21,732 nucleotides of DNA, taken from Treponema sp. Its GTDB lineage: Bacteria; Spirochaetota; Spirochaetia; Treponematales; Treponemataceae. The notes below the pieces were generated by a model. The model saw only the letters and a list, made by a program, of their open reading frames with translations. It had not been told where the DNA came from and did no database searches. The stretch covers positions 1 to 21,732 of the forward strand of contig JAFOTA010000102.1 of the NCBI GenBank assembly GCA_017421145.1, read 5' to 3'. The translations under genes were made by a program, and so were the position numbers. This document shows positions 7,219-14,384 of the stretch, piece after piece (the stretch's first letter is position 1; each line of letters starts with the position of its first letter).

Positions 7219-7270
7219 AAGACGTGGATGTAATCCTTTTACGGAAGGGTTATGTCTGCGTCTTTTTTTT
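7219..7270 (+). terminator. Leader terminator hairpin (possible attenuator) of asnB
   Basis: AAGACG plus the next 12 bases (7219-7236) pair along their whole length with 7247-7264, counting G-T pairs. This gives an 18-pair stem with the 10-base loop TTTTACGGAA. The right arm ends in a run of eight T (7263-7270). The structure lies between the asnB promoter and the AGGAGG at 7282-7287, so it should stop most transcripts unless antitermination occurs. No T-box or other known leader element is visible. It could instead release a short stable RNA of about 60 bases. Confidence 0.7.
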
Positions 7271-7292
7271 GTCTGAATTGCAGGAGGATTTC

Positions 7293-9047
7293 ATGTGTGG
7301 ATTTGTAGGTGCGTTTGATTTGAACAGCGGCTCAATGCCAATCAGCGAAGGATTGAAGGATGAGCTTCGTAACCAGGTCCTTGAGATGTCAAAAAAGATA
7401 AGGCATCGCGGACCGGATTGGACGGGTGTCTATACAGGGAACAATGCAATCATGAGCCACGAAAGGCTTGCCATCGTTGATCCGTTTTCAGGAAAGCAGC
7501 CGCTGGTATCTGACGACGGAAAAATCATACTTGCCGTAAACGGTGAAATTTACAATCACAAAGAAATAAGAAAAGATTTCGCCGGAAAATATAATTTCAA
7601 GACGATGTCGGATTGTGAAGTCATAATCCCATTGTACAAAACATACGGAAAAGATTTCATTGAAAAGCTCAGCGGAATTTTTGCATTCGCGCTTTATGAT
7701 TCCGAAAAAGACGTATATATGATTGCCCGTGATGAAATAGGCGTCATTCCGCTTTATCAGGGTTGGGACAAAGCTGGCCGCTATTATGTTGCAAGCGAAC
7801 TAAAGGCACTTGAAGGCGAGTGCACTACCATCGAAGAATTCCCGAACGGATGCTATCTGTACTCAGGTGACAAAGACTCATCAAAACCGGTACGTTGGTA
7901 CAAACGTGCATGGGAATATTTCGAAAACGTAAAAAATGCACCGCGCGCAACCGATGACAAAGGCGAAATAATAAATCCTGCCGTTATTGAAAAAGTTCGC
8001 AACGGACTTGAAGCGGCAGTAAAAGCACAGCTCATGAGCGACGTTCCGTATGGAGTGCTTCTTTCAGGCGGATTGGATTCATCCATAATTGCGGCAGTAA
8101 CGCAGAAGTATTCAAAAAAACGCGTGGAGACAGACAGCAAGGAATCAGCATGGTGGCCTCAGCTCCATAGTTTTGCCGTAGGGCTTGAAGGCTCCCCGGA
8201 TTTGATTGCGGCACAAAAAGCGGCACAGTACATCGGAACCGTTCACCACGAAATCCACTTTACGATTCAGGAAGCATTGGATGCACTCCCGGACGTAATC
8301 TACCACATAGAAACCTACGACATAACCACTGTACGCGCAAGCACTCCGATGTATCTTCTTGCACGCGTGATAAAATCCATGGGAATAAAAATGGTGCTCT
8401 CCGGTGAAGGAAGCGACGAGCTTTTCGGAGGATACCTCTATTTCCACAAGGCTCCTGACTCAAAAGAATTCCATGAAGAACTTGTCCGCAAAATGAGCAA
8501 GCTTCATTTGTATGACTGCCTGCGCGCAAACAAATCGCTTATGGCATGGGGTGTTGAAGGCCGCGTTCCGTTCCTTGACAAAGATTTCATCGACATTGCA
8601 ATGGGACTCAACCCGAGCGACAAAATGAACATAAAGCTCCCGGACGGAAAACAGCGCATAGAAAAATGGATTCTGCGCAAAGCGTTTGAAGACATGCTCC
8701 CGGATGAAATCGTATGGCGGCAGAAAGAACAGTTCTCGGATGGAGTAGGATACAGCTGGATCGACACACTCAAAAAAATGACGGAAGAAAAAGTAAGCGA
8801 TGCAGAATTCGCAAGACGTGAAAACCGATTCCCGGTAAATCCTCCGAAAACAAAAGAAGAATATTATTACCGCGAAATCTACAGCCGGCTTTTCCCAAGC
8901 GACAGTGCGGCAAAAGCAGTTCCTCACGAAGCAGGAGTGGCATGCTCAACGGCCAAGGCATTGGAATGGGACGAAGCATGGGGCAAAATGGATGAACCGA
9001 GCGGAAGAGCCATTGCCGGAGTGCACAACGACGCATACAAACACTAA
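7293..9047 (+). CDS. asnB: Asparagine synthetase, glutamine-hydrolysing
   Basis: Cytoplasmic enzyme converting aspartate, glutamine and ATP to asparagine, glutamate, AMP and pyrophosphate. The start is fixed at ATG 7293 because the class II glutaminase needs Cys at position 2 (MCGFVGAF) and AGGAGG lies at 7282-7287. An in-frame GTG at 7224 lies within the leader hairpin and would bury that Cys. The glutaminase domain (about 2-190) shows RHRGPDW, NGEIYNH and SDCEVI. The synthetase domain (about 230-530) shows the ATP pyrophosphatase loop SGGLDSS at 258-264, then SGEGSDELFGGY and RVPFLDK. At 584 residues it is a little longer than the E. coli enzyme, the extra being at the C-terminus. The gene is monocistronic, with a leader terminator before it and a strong terminator after it. 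Confidence 0.96.
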   Translation: MCGFVGAFDLNSGSMPISEGLKDELRNQVLEMSKKIRHRGPDWTGVYTGNNAIMSHERLAIVDPFSGKQPLVSDDGKIILAVNGEIYNHKEIRKDFAGKYNFKTMSDCEVIIPLYKTYGKDFIEKLSGIFAFALYDSEKDVYMIARDEIGVIPLYQGWDKAGRYYVASELKALEGECTTIEEFPNGCYLYSGDKDSSKPVRWYKRAWEYFENVKNAPRATDDKGEIINPAVIEKVRNGLEAAVKAQLMSDVPYGVLLSGGLDSSIIAAVTQKYSKKRVETDSKESAWWPQLHSFAVGLEGSPDLIAAQKAAQYIGTVHHEIHFTIQEALDALPDVIYHIETYDITTVRASTPMYLLARVIKSMGIKMVLSGEGSDELFGGYLYFHKAPDSKEFHEELVRKMSKLHLYDCLRANKSLMAWGVEGRVPFLDKDFIDIAMGLNPSDKMNIKLPDGKQRIEKWILRKAFEDMLPDEIVWRQKEQFSDGVGYSWIDTLKKMTEEKVSDAEFARRENRFPVNPPKTKEEYYYREIYSRLFPSDSAAKAVPHEAGVACSTAKALEWDEAWGKMDEPSGRAIAGVHNDAYKH

Positions 9048-9073
9048 GCTGCGCTGACAAAGAACTTTCATTC

Positions 9074-9124
9074 CCCCTTTCTGCATAAAGCATTCTCCTC
9101 CGTGTGCAGAGAGGGGATTTTTTT
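9074..9124 (+). terminator. Strong intrinsic terminator of asnB
   Basis: CCCCTTTCTGCA (9074-9085) pairs with TGCAGAGAGGGG (9105-9116), 12 pairs with one G-T. Seven T residues follow (9118-9124). It lies 27 bases after the asnB stop and separates it from the convergent MBL-fold gene. Confidence 0.85.
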
Positions 9125-9139
9125 AAAAGCGAAAATGCA

Positions 9140-9769
9140 TTACAAAAAATCACGGTCCGAAAAAAATCCGTTGACGTTTATGTAAGGCTCCCCTTGTTTT
9201 CTATTGGAATAAATTTTCTTATAAATGGCAATCATCATTTCTTTTTGCTGTATGAATTTTTTTTCATGATCCAGCGCAAAATATTTACACGGAAGATTTT
9301 CCATAAATGAAATCATGTCATTCAAAATCTGGACGTTGTAAAGGCGGCTGTTCCCCTTGTATTTACAAAACGCACCGTCTCCCAAAAATGCATAGTCACC
9401 ATGGACAAGCGCAAGGCATCCTTTTGCATGGCTCGACGGCATGGGGAACACTTTCACGTCATCAAAAAATGTCTGATCAGAAATCACGGTTCCTGCATGA
9501 ACATGCTTTTCCGTATATCCGCTCACGAAAAGACTGTCATACGAAACAAGCGGAAGATTTCCTGTGTGATCCTGATGAAAATGTGATATGACGATATTTT
9601 TCTTTCCGCTGATTCCATTGATTGCACAAGCTGCGCCCGGACATGCGCCTACGTCAAAAATCCACGTGCATCCTGAACTTTTTATAAAAACAACGTCGCA
9701 TGAAAGCGGTGCCGTGCTTGCCGGAAGATATGAAATGTCATCTGTAATCGGAATGATGTCCTGCGCCAT
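9140..9769 (-). CDS. MBL-fold metal-dependent hydrolase
   Basis: A 209-residue soluble protein with the metallo-beta-lactamase fold signature HFHQDHTG: metal ligands H63, H65, D67 and H68. The remaining ligands are likely H114 (SSHAKGC), D131 (FLGDGAF) and H168 (ALDHEKK). This set predicts a two-metal hydrolase of the broad glyoxalase II/RNase Z-like superfamily. There is no signal peptide, so it is cytoplasmic. It is shorter than RNase Z or beta-CASP nucleases, and the substrate cannot be assigned. It lies 72 bases downstream of the 2H-Vsr fusion gene on the same strand but has its own candidate promoter. No Shine-Dalgarno is visible in front of the ATG. Confidence 0.85.
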   Translation of the reverse strand: MAQDIIPITDDISYLPASTAPLSCDVVFIKSSGCTWIFDVGACPGAACAINGISGKKNIVISHFHQDHTGNLPLVSYDSLFVSGYTEKHVHAGTVISDQTFFDDVKVFPMPSSHAKGCLALVHGDYAFLGDGAFCKYKGNSRLYNVQILNDMISFMENLPCKYFALDHEKKFIQQKEMMIAIYKKIYSNRKQGEPYINVNGFFSDRDFL

Positions 9770-9774
9770 GGTTC

Positions 9775-9804
9775 ATTTTACAAAAAAATAAGCCTGCATA
9801 ACAA
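9775..9804 (-). promoter_or_regulatory. Promoter of the MBL-fold gene, likely leaderless
   Basis: On the minus strand: -35 TTGTTA (9799-9804), 18-base spacer, -10 TAAAAT (9775-9780), then 5 bases to the ATG. Transcription would begin at or next to the start codon, consistent with the missing Shine-Dalgarno. Confidence 0.45.
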
Positions 9805-9841
9805 GAGTCTTTGGCTTCAAAAAAGATGTCACATAAAAAAA

Positions 9842-10927
9842 TCAGAATTCACGGAACCTTTCTTCTATTTCTTCTTCAAGCCAAAATGAAATGGCTGCCG
9901 CAGCGTCATTTATTTTTTCACGGCGTTTTTTTCCTGTGAGCGAACATTCCCAAACCACCCCGACTCTCCAGCCTTGTTCAAGAAGTTCCTGAATGTCCCT
10001 TATGTCGCGTTCCTGGTTGCGCTTGAATTTCTTGTACCAAAAATCAACGTTGGTATGGGGAAAATGGAATTTCTCACAGCGTTTTTTGTTATACAAATAT
10101 TTTTCAAAATCAGTTTTGCCAAAAGACGAATCATCTGCTTTCCATCCGTGTGCATGCCAGAAACATCCGTTTACAAATATCACCGCATGATAACGGGGAA
10201 AAACAATGTCCGGGCTGCCCAAAAGTCTCTTGTCATTTTTTCGGAAACGGAAACCGAATTTAAAAAGCCTGCTGCGGAGCTGTGTTTCAAGGCTGTTCCC
10301 CGTGCTTCGGATTGCCGCCATATTATTATGACGCTGGGATACGGAAAGATTGTCACCATTGGAAAGAGAAAAGAAAGAAATCTCCGAATACGGATTGCAA
10401 TGCGCAAGTCCTGCCGAAACAATTTTTGCACCGCGCAAAAAATCATTCTCCTTAAAAAAAGATTCTGCCTCACGAATGCCTTTTTCAAATTCATCCGGTC
10501 TGAGCTTCATGGCAAGAGAGACATGTGGGAACCAGTTTTCAGGAAGATAGTTTCTGTTTCCTCCAGGTTCAAAAAAAGATAAAAAAGATTCATGAAGCAT
10601 TGCGTTCAATTCATGGAGCCTTTCATTTTCTTCAAAGCGAAAGAAAATCACCTTGTTCAAAAAAGTTCCGGCACCAGAAATCTTCAGCGGAAAAATCTTA
10701 CCGGCCTTTTCACAAAAATTCCTGAACAAATCTTTCATTTCCTGCACTGCACCGTCACAAGCATGGAACATTCCCAGAGTGACGTGCGGAGGAACGGAAT
10801 TATCAGTCATAAAAGAATTTCCGGCAGCATTTGCAACACGCTCAACGTATTTCAAGATTTTTGCACTGGTTTCATCATCAAAATACAAGCTTACGGCATA
10901 GGTCGAATTTTCGGCTGATTTTCTCAT
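9842..10927 (-). CDS. Fusion: 2H phosphoesterase (2'-5' RNA ligase family) + Vsr mismatch endonuclease
   Basis: One uninterrupted 361-residue frame with two enzymes. Residues about 8-190 are a 2H phosphoesterase: paired catalytic motifs HVTL (H48) and HVSL (H135), as in LigT/ThpR proteins acting on cyclic phosphates or 2'-5' bonds. Residues about 195-350 are a Vsr endonuclease, which nicks beside T:G mismatches: NNMAAIRSTGNSLE at its N-terminus, E214, GSPDIVF with catalytic D240, NGCFWHAH (H258, H260), the TNVDFW...ERDIRDI block and RVGVVWECSL. There is almost no linker. M203 inside the join has no Shine-Dalgarno, so separate Vsr translation looks unlikely. About 22 extra residues separate HAH from the Cys (C284) that seems to supply the second zinc cysteine. 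No Dcm-type methyltransferase is nearby. The biological role of the combination is unknown. Confidence 0.85.
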   Translation of the reverse strand: MRKSAENSTYAVSLYFDDETSAKILKYVERVANAAGNSFMTDNSVPPHVTLGMFHACDGAVQEMKDLFRNFCEKAGKIFPLKISGAGTFLNKVIFFRFEENERLHELNAMLHESFLSFFEPGGNRNYLPENWFPHVSLAMKLRPDEFEKGIREAESFFKENDFLRGAKIVSAGLAHCNPYSEISFFSLSNGDNLSVSQRHNNMAAIRSTGNSLETQLRSRLFKFGFRFRKNDKRLLGSPDIVFPRYHAVIFVNGCFWHAHGWKADDSSFGKTDFEKYLYNKKRCEKFHFPHTNVDFWYKKFKRNQERDIRDIQELLEQGWRVGVVWECSLTGKKRREKINDAAAAISFWLEEEIEERFREF

Positions 10928-10961
10928 TTTTTACACTGCCTTCAATCAGGGTATGCACACT

Positions 10962-10990
10962 ATTATACCAAAAATTAAAAAATTTGTTCC
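10962..10990 (-). promoter_or_regulatory. Candidate promoter of the 2H-Vsr gene
   Basis: On the minus strand a perfect -10 TATAAT (10962-10967) with a weak -35 GGAACA (10985-10990) at 17 bases. It would leave a 5' leader of about 28 bases containing GAAGG. The divergent cheX promoter lies just beyond. Confidence 0.5.
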
Positions 10991-11018
10991 GCACATTATG
11001 ATTTTTTTATAATTTTTT

Positions 11019-11047
11019 TTGCATAATTCCAAAACTGGGGGTATACT
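11019..11047 (+). promoter_or_regulatory. Promoter of cheX, likely leaderless
   Basis: -35 TTGCAT (11019-11024), 17-base spacer, -10 TATACT (11042-11047), then 6 bases to the ATG at 11054. The transcript would start at the start codon. A GGGGG at 11037-11041 lies within the spacer and could not be a ribosome binding site on that transcript. Confidence 0.55.
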
Positions 11048-11053
11048 ATATGC

Positions 11054-11521
11054 ATGGAAGCATCATTCTTAAACCCGTTTTTAAGCGCCTGCCAAGACGC
11101 TTTCTCGCAGATGTTTAATATTGTTCCTCAGAATAAGCAGCCGTACCTCCTCAATCCGATAGGCACGCATCCTTGGGAGATTTCTGGAATCGTCGCGGTT
11201 TCAGGTGATGAAATCGGTATCGTTGCGTTCAGGCTCCACAAGCTGCTTGCCTCCAAAATGCTTGACATCTCAGGTGTCATGACAGATTCACCGGAAGAAA
11301 AAGAGGCTATGACAAAAGACCTCGTAACAGAATTTACGAATATCATTACAGGTAACGCAATTTCTGCAATGACGACAAAAAACATAAGCGTATCTGCACC
11401 GTATATACTGTTGGGAGAAAACCACGTAATCTCATGGCCAAGGAATACCCATATAATAGGCGTTCCGTTCATTACTCGCCAGGGAACTTTTGAAGTTGAC
11501 CTGTGCTTCAAGGGAATGTAG
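11054..11521 (+). CDS. cheX: Chemotaxis protein CheX, CheY-P phosphatase
   Basis: A 155-residue cytoplasmic protein of the CheC/CheX/FliY family. It should dephosphorylate CheY-P and so reset the flagellar switch; CheX is the main such phosphatase known in spirochaetes. The catalytic E-x2-N motif is visible in LVTEFTNIITGNA (E92 and N95, counted from M1), followed by a helix and ISVSAPYILLGENH. There is one such motif, as expected for CheX, whereas CheC has two. The size matches the family. The gene stands alone with no other che gene in the window and converges with the hydrolase gene across a 22-base gap with no evident terminator. The start is ATG 11054; an ATG at 11050 is out of frame. 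Confidence 0.88.
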   Translation: MEASFLNPFLSACQDAFSQMFNIVPQNKQPYLLNPIGTHPWEISGIVAVSGDEIGIVAFRLHKLLASKMLDISGVMTDSPEEKEAMTKDLVTEFTNIITGNAISAMTTKNISVSAPYILLGENHVISWPRNTHIIGVPFITRQGTFEVDLCFKGM

Positions 11522-11543
11522 CGGCAGATTGTAAATACATTCC

Positions 11544-12089
11544 TTAAAGAACGGCGGATATGAAATTGAAGGTCTTTTTCATAACGTCATCCATCACCAC
11601 AAGATTTTTTGCTTCGTCCTCACAAAGGAGTGAATGATTCATCCCGTCATAAACAAAAAGCGGAATTGAATTTTTTTCGCACCCGGCTGTTACGTCTTTT
11701 TGCGAAATCCATGGATCGGAAGTTCCGTAAAAGGCAACGGCATCTTCAATGTGTACGGAAAAAGTCTGCGGTATGGGAGTGAAAAGGATTTTCCTGCATT
11801 TGATTCCATGCGCATCGGCATAAATGCATGCAGCAGCCGTCCCGATGCTTTTGGCGATGAAAAATATTTTTTCAAATGAAGACCAATCTGTTCCCTCAAG
11901 GATTTTTTCGGTCTGATCAAGCGCAGTCCTTACGGCGGAATCCAGATTCTGCTTTGCATTTTCAGGAAATCCATCATAATCCACCTTTATTATTTTGATT
12001 CCATTTTCAGCTGCAAAATCAGCCGGAGCTTTTAAAAGCGGACGATTGAACCTATATCCGATCCCAGGGAAAAATACCGCTGCATTCAT
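11544..12089 (-). CDS. Small alpha/beta-hydrolase
   Basis: A 181-residue cytoplasmic protein with a plausible catalytic triad: nucleophile S81 in AKSIG (a variant of GxSxG), D125 in GTSDPW and H152 in MNHSLL. The start FFPGIGYRFNRPLL resembles the oxyanion-loop region of dienelactone-hydrolase-like enzymes. The ATG at 12089 has GGAGG 8 bases upstream and overlaps the GH32 stop by 4 bases (ATGA), so it is the second gene of that operon. An esterase acting on acylated sugars would suit the context, but this is inference; the substrate is unknown. Alanine before the nucleophile region and the small size set it apart from classic lipases. Confidence 0.7.
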   Translation of the reverse strand: MNAAVFFPGIGYRFNRPLLKAPADFAAENGIKIIKVDYDGFPENAKQNLDSAVRTALDQTEKILEGTDWSSFEKIFFIAKSIGTAAACIYADAHGIKCRKILFTPIPQTFSVHIEDAVAFYGTSDPWISQKDVTAGCEKNSIPLFVYDGMNHSLLCEDEAKNLVVMDDVMKKTFNFISAVL

Positions 12090-13564
12090 TTTTTATCCTC
12101 CACGCAGATTTCATAATAATCAATTTTTACGCAGGCTCTCACGGTTGATTTTATGTGCAGGCCGTTTGAATCAGGAGGAATGAAAAATACGTTCGTAAAA
12201 GCAAGTTCTCCGCCGTTCACGAATGCTTCCAAAGAGTTTGTATCCGAAAGTATGCGCAATGAAATTTTTCCTTCGGCATCCGGTTTTATTTTAACGCTGC
12301 GCTTTTTTATTTTTCCTCCGCCGCCTATAGTATTCGTCCTGTCAAACGTAAGCAGTCCGGATTTTCTTTCATAGCGCAAAGATGCAAAAAATTTTTCATC
12401 TCCAATTTTAATTGAAAAAAATCCGCCGTCATTTTCAATGCCATCTGATGCAAATTCAATTTCACAATCAAAATGCCTTGGATCGCTTACGGGAAGACTC
12501 ATTGTGCTTCCGCAGCAAATTTCAAACGTCCGGTGATTTTTTCTGAACCGCTCTATTTCCCTGACCGGAATCTGCCAAAGCCGTTCATTCCCGAAAAAAA
12601 GCTCGCGGGGAAAAGTCATCATGCCTGACCATGAAAAATCTTCCGGTGTGACGGGGCTTTCCCATGAAGACATCCAGGCAATCATGATCCGTCTGCCGTC
12701 CGGAGAAAGCGTTGTTTCAGGCGCATAAAAATCAATGCCGTAATCAATCTGCGCATAGGAAAAAGATCCGTTATGGAACTGCGGAGTGAAATTGAAATCC
12801 TGTAAATCCAATCTGCCGTATGTATAGACGGAATTGTTTCCTTCGTGGAATCCGTTTTCAAAATCTTCTGTCATTCCTTGCGGTGAAAAAAGAAACGTGT
12901 CCTTTCCGTCAAGCTCGAAATAATCCGGGCATTCCCACATTTTTGTTTTTCCGTCAGCAGATTCAAAAAGCGTGCCTACGAATTTCCATCCATTGATTTT
13001 TCTATCCGGTTCATTACGGAACAAAACCATCGCTCCGCCGCCGTCATTTTTTTTGAGGACGCAAAGCATGTACAAGTTTCCGTTCTTTTTGAAAATTTTC
13101 GGATCACGGAAATCCTGAACCTGGAATTCAAAAGGAACGTTTTTTTTATCCACGACAGGATTTGAACCAAGCTTTTCGTATTTCGTTCCGTCTCCGATTG
13201 CAATGCACTGTGCCTGAATCATGTTGCCGCCGGAATTTGTAACGCCGGTATAGCAGAGAAGGTGAGCGCCCCCGTAATCTATTGCAGTGCCGGAAAAACA
13301 TCCTTCCGAATCAAATGCAGAATCAGGGGTAAGGGCAGCAGGGAGGATTTTCCAATTTACAAAATCTTCAGTCGATGCATGTCCCCAATGCATGCTTCCC
13401 CAGACGGTCGAATAAGGATGCCACTGATAAAAAAGATGAAAGCAGTTTCCGAAAAAAGAAAATCCGTTCGGATCATTGCACCATCCTTTGGGACACGAAA
13501 AATGAAATTGCGGCCGTTTTTTGATTTCATTTTTTTCACGGCTTACATCAGGCAAATCTTCCAT
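12086..13564 (-). CDS. GH32 beta-fructosidase (sucrose-6-phosphate hydrolase-like)
   Basis: Hydrolyses beta-fructofuranosyl bonds in sucrose, sucrose-6-phosphate or short fructans. The 492-residue protein has the GH32 catalytic triad: nucleophile D31 (GWCNDPNG), transition-state stabiliser D154 (FRDPKIF) and acid/base E211 (MWECPDYF). RPQFHFSCPKGW and GSMHWGHASTEDFVNW are typical substrate-site blocks. The five-blade propeller spans about 18-340, followed by the C-terminal beta-sandwich. There is no signal peptide, so it works in the cytoplasm on an imported substrate. No sugar transporter or regulator gene is adjacent, so scrB versus levanase/exo-inulinase cannot be settled. The start codon has no Shine-Dalgarno but sits 6 bases after a good -10 box. 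Confidence 0.93.
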   Translation of the reverse strand: MEDLPDVSREKNEIKKRPQFHFSCPKGWCNDPNGFSFFGNCFHLFYQWHPYSTVWGSMHWGHASTEDFVNWKILPAALTPDSAFDSEGCFSGTAIDYGGAHLLCYTGVTNSGGNMIQAQCIAIGDGTKYEKLGSNPVVDKKNVPFEFQVQDFRDPKIFKKNGNLYMLCVLKKNDGGGAMVLFRNEPDRKINGWKFVGTLFESADGKTKMWECPDYFELDGKDTFLFSPQGMTEDFENGFHEGNNSVYTYGRLDLQDFNFTPQFHNGSFSYAQIDYGIDFYAPETTLSPDGRRIMIAWMSSWESPVTPEDFSWSGMMTFPRELFFGNERLWQIPVREIERFRKNHRTFEICCGSTMSLPVSDPRHFDCEIEFASDGIENDGGFFSIKIGDEKFFASLRYERKSGLLTFDRTNTIGGGGKIKKRSVKIKPDAEGKISLRILSDTNSLEAFVNGGELAFTNVFFIPPDSNGLHIKSTVRACVKIDYYEICVEDKK

Positions 13565-13570
13565 AAAAAC

Positions 13571-13599
13571 ATTCTACATCCTGCATGGAATTTTGTCAT
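13571..13599 (-). promoter_or_regulatory. Promoter of the GH32 operon, likely leaderless
   Basis: On the minus strand: -35 ATGACA (13594-13599, 5 of 6 matches), 17-base spacer, -10 TAGAAT (13571-13576, 5 of 6), then 6 bases to the ATG at 13564. Transcription should start at the start codon. Confidence 0.6.
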
Positions 13600-13603
13600 C
13601 TAC

Positions 13604-13613
13604 GTCAATTGAC
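13604..13613. promoter_or_regulatory. Palindrome GTCAATTGAC in the divergent promoter region
   Basis: A perfect 10-base palindrome 4 bases upstream of the GH32 -35 box. It overlaps a TTGACA (13609-13614) pointing towards the thioesterase gene. A wider TTGTCA (13593-13598) / TGACAA (13610-13615) inverted repeat includes the -35 box. It could be an operator. I could not find a good -10 partner for the TTGACA. Confidence 0.3.
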
Positions 13614-13673
13614 AATTATCAAAGATATGTGCAATCATTAGCTTGAATTTCAAACAATAAAAAGGATGAAAAA

Positions 13674-14072
13674 ATGATTTACAAAACGCAGGTTACGGTC
13701 CGCTCATACGAACTGGATTCATACAATCACGTGAACAACGCTGTTTACCAAGAATACCTTGAACATGCAAGAATGGATTTTCTGAATCAAATAGGATTCA
13801 AATACAAGGAATTTTATGACGCGGGATATTTTTTGTTCATCACGCACGTAGATATTTTTTACAAGGCCCCGGCAGTGCTCAACGACAATCTGACGGTTGA
13901 AACAAGCGTAAAAAACATCAAGCTTGTAAGGGGAGCTTTTCATCAGACAATAAAAAAAGAAGACGGTACTGTATGCATAGAAGCTGACGTGGAATGGGCG
14001 TGCATAACGAAATCCGGGCATCCTTCAAAAATACCCGATGAGTATATGCTGGATGCGCTCAAACCTGAATGA
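13674..14072 (+). CDS. Acyl-CoA thioesterase, hot-dog fold (4HBT/YbgC type)
   Basis: A 132-residue cytoplasmic protein. The N-terminal YELDSYNHVNNAVYQEYLE is the 4-hydroxybenzoyl-CoA thioesterase/YbgC signature: catalytic D15 followed by H19 and N21. FITHVDIFYKAPAVLNDNL and IKKEDGTVCIEADVEWACI complete the single hot-dog fold at normal family length. It hydrolyses an acyl-CoA or acyl-ACP thioester; which acyl group is unknown. The start ATG 13674 has AAGGAT at 13662-13667. It is divergent from the GH32 operon and converges with the acylphosphatase gene across 26 bases. No YbgC-Tol partner genes are present here. Confidence 0.87.
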   Translation: MIYKTQVTVRSYELDSYNHVNNAVYQEYLEHARMDFLNQIGFKYKEFYDAGYFLFITHVDIFYKAPAVLNDNLTVETSVKNIKLVRGAFHQTIKKEDGTVCIEADVEWACITKSGHPSKIPDEYMLDALKPE

Positions 14073-14098
14073 AAGAAGTCAGACCAAACAACCGCCGG

Positions 14099-14377
14099 TC
14101 AATGCTTGATTTTAAATTCCCTCTCATACTCGACCGTCGGGATGCTTTCTTTTTCCATTCTTTCGATTTCAATAAATCTGTCGGAATCAAGGCGTTCAAT
14201 CATGGAATCAATACCGGATTTTTCGCCTTGAATTTCCATCAGCACGGTTCCGTCCCAATCATTTAAAACCCAGCCGGTCAGTCCATGGAGCGACGCAAGA
14301 TTTTTTGCAGTCCATCTGAATCCTACTCCCTGAACCCTTCCGAAGAACCTGATCTGCAGGCGGATTTTATTTTTCAT
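14099..14377 (-). CDS. acyP: Acylphosphatase
   Basis: A 92-residue enzyme that hydrolyses carboxyl-phosphate bonds such as those of acyl phosphates. The family signature GRVQGVGFRW has catalytic R21, and GWVLNDWDGTV carries the second catalytic residue N39. Length and domain order match stand-alone bacterial acylphosphatases; it is not the N-terminal domain of HypF. It begins 7 bases after the serine acetyltransferase stop on the same strand, so the two genes are co-transcribed, although no strong Shine-Dalgarno is visible in that gap. The functional link to serine acetylation is not obvious. Confidence 0.93.
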   Translation of the reverse strand: MKNKIRLQIRFFGRVQGVGFRWTAKNLASLHGLTGWVLNDWDGTVLMEIQGEKSGIDSMIERLDSDRFIEIERMEKESIPTVEYEREFKIKH

Positions 14378-14384
14378 GACGGCA

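Noticed and set aside
7224..7292. In-frame GTG extension adding 23 residues to asnB
   Set aside because: It starts inside the leader hairpin and would bury the essential Cys at position 2; ATG 7293 has an excellent Shine-Dalgarno.
9974..10582. 202-residue open frame antisense to the 2H-Vsr gene
   Set aside because: The minus-strand frame has unmistakable catalytic motifs; the antisense product has none.
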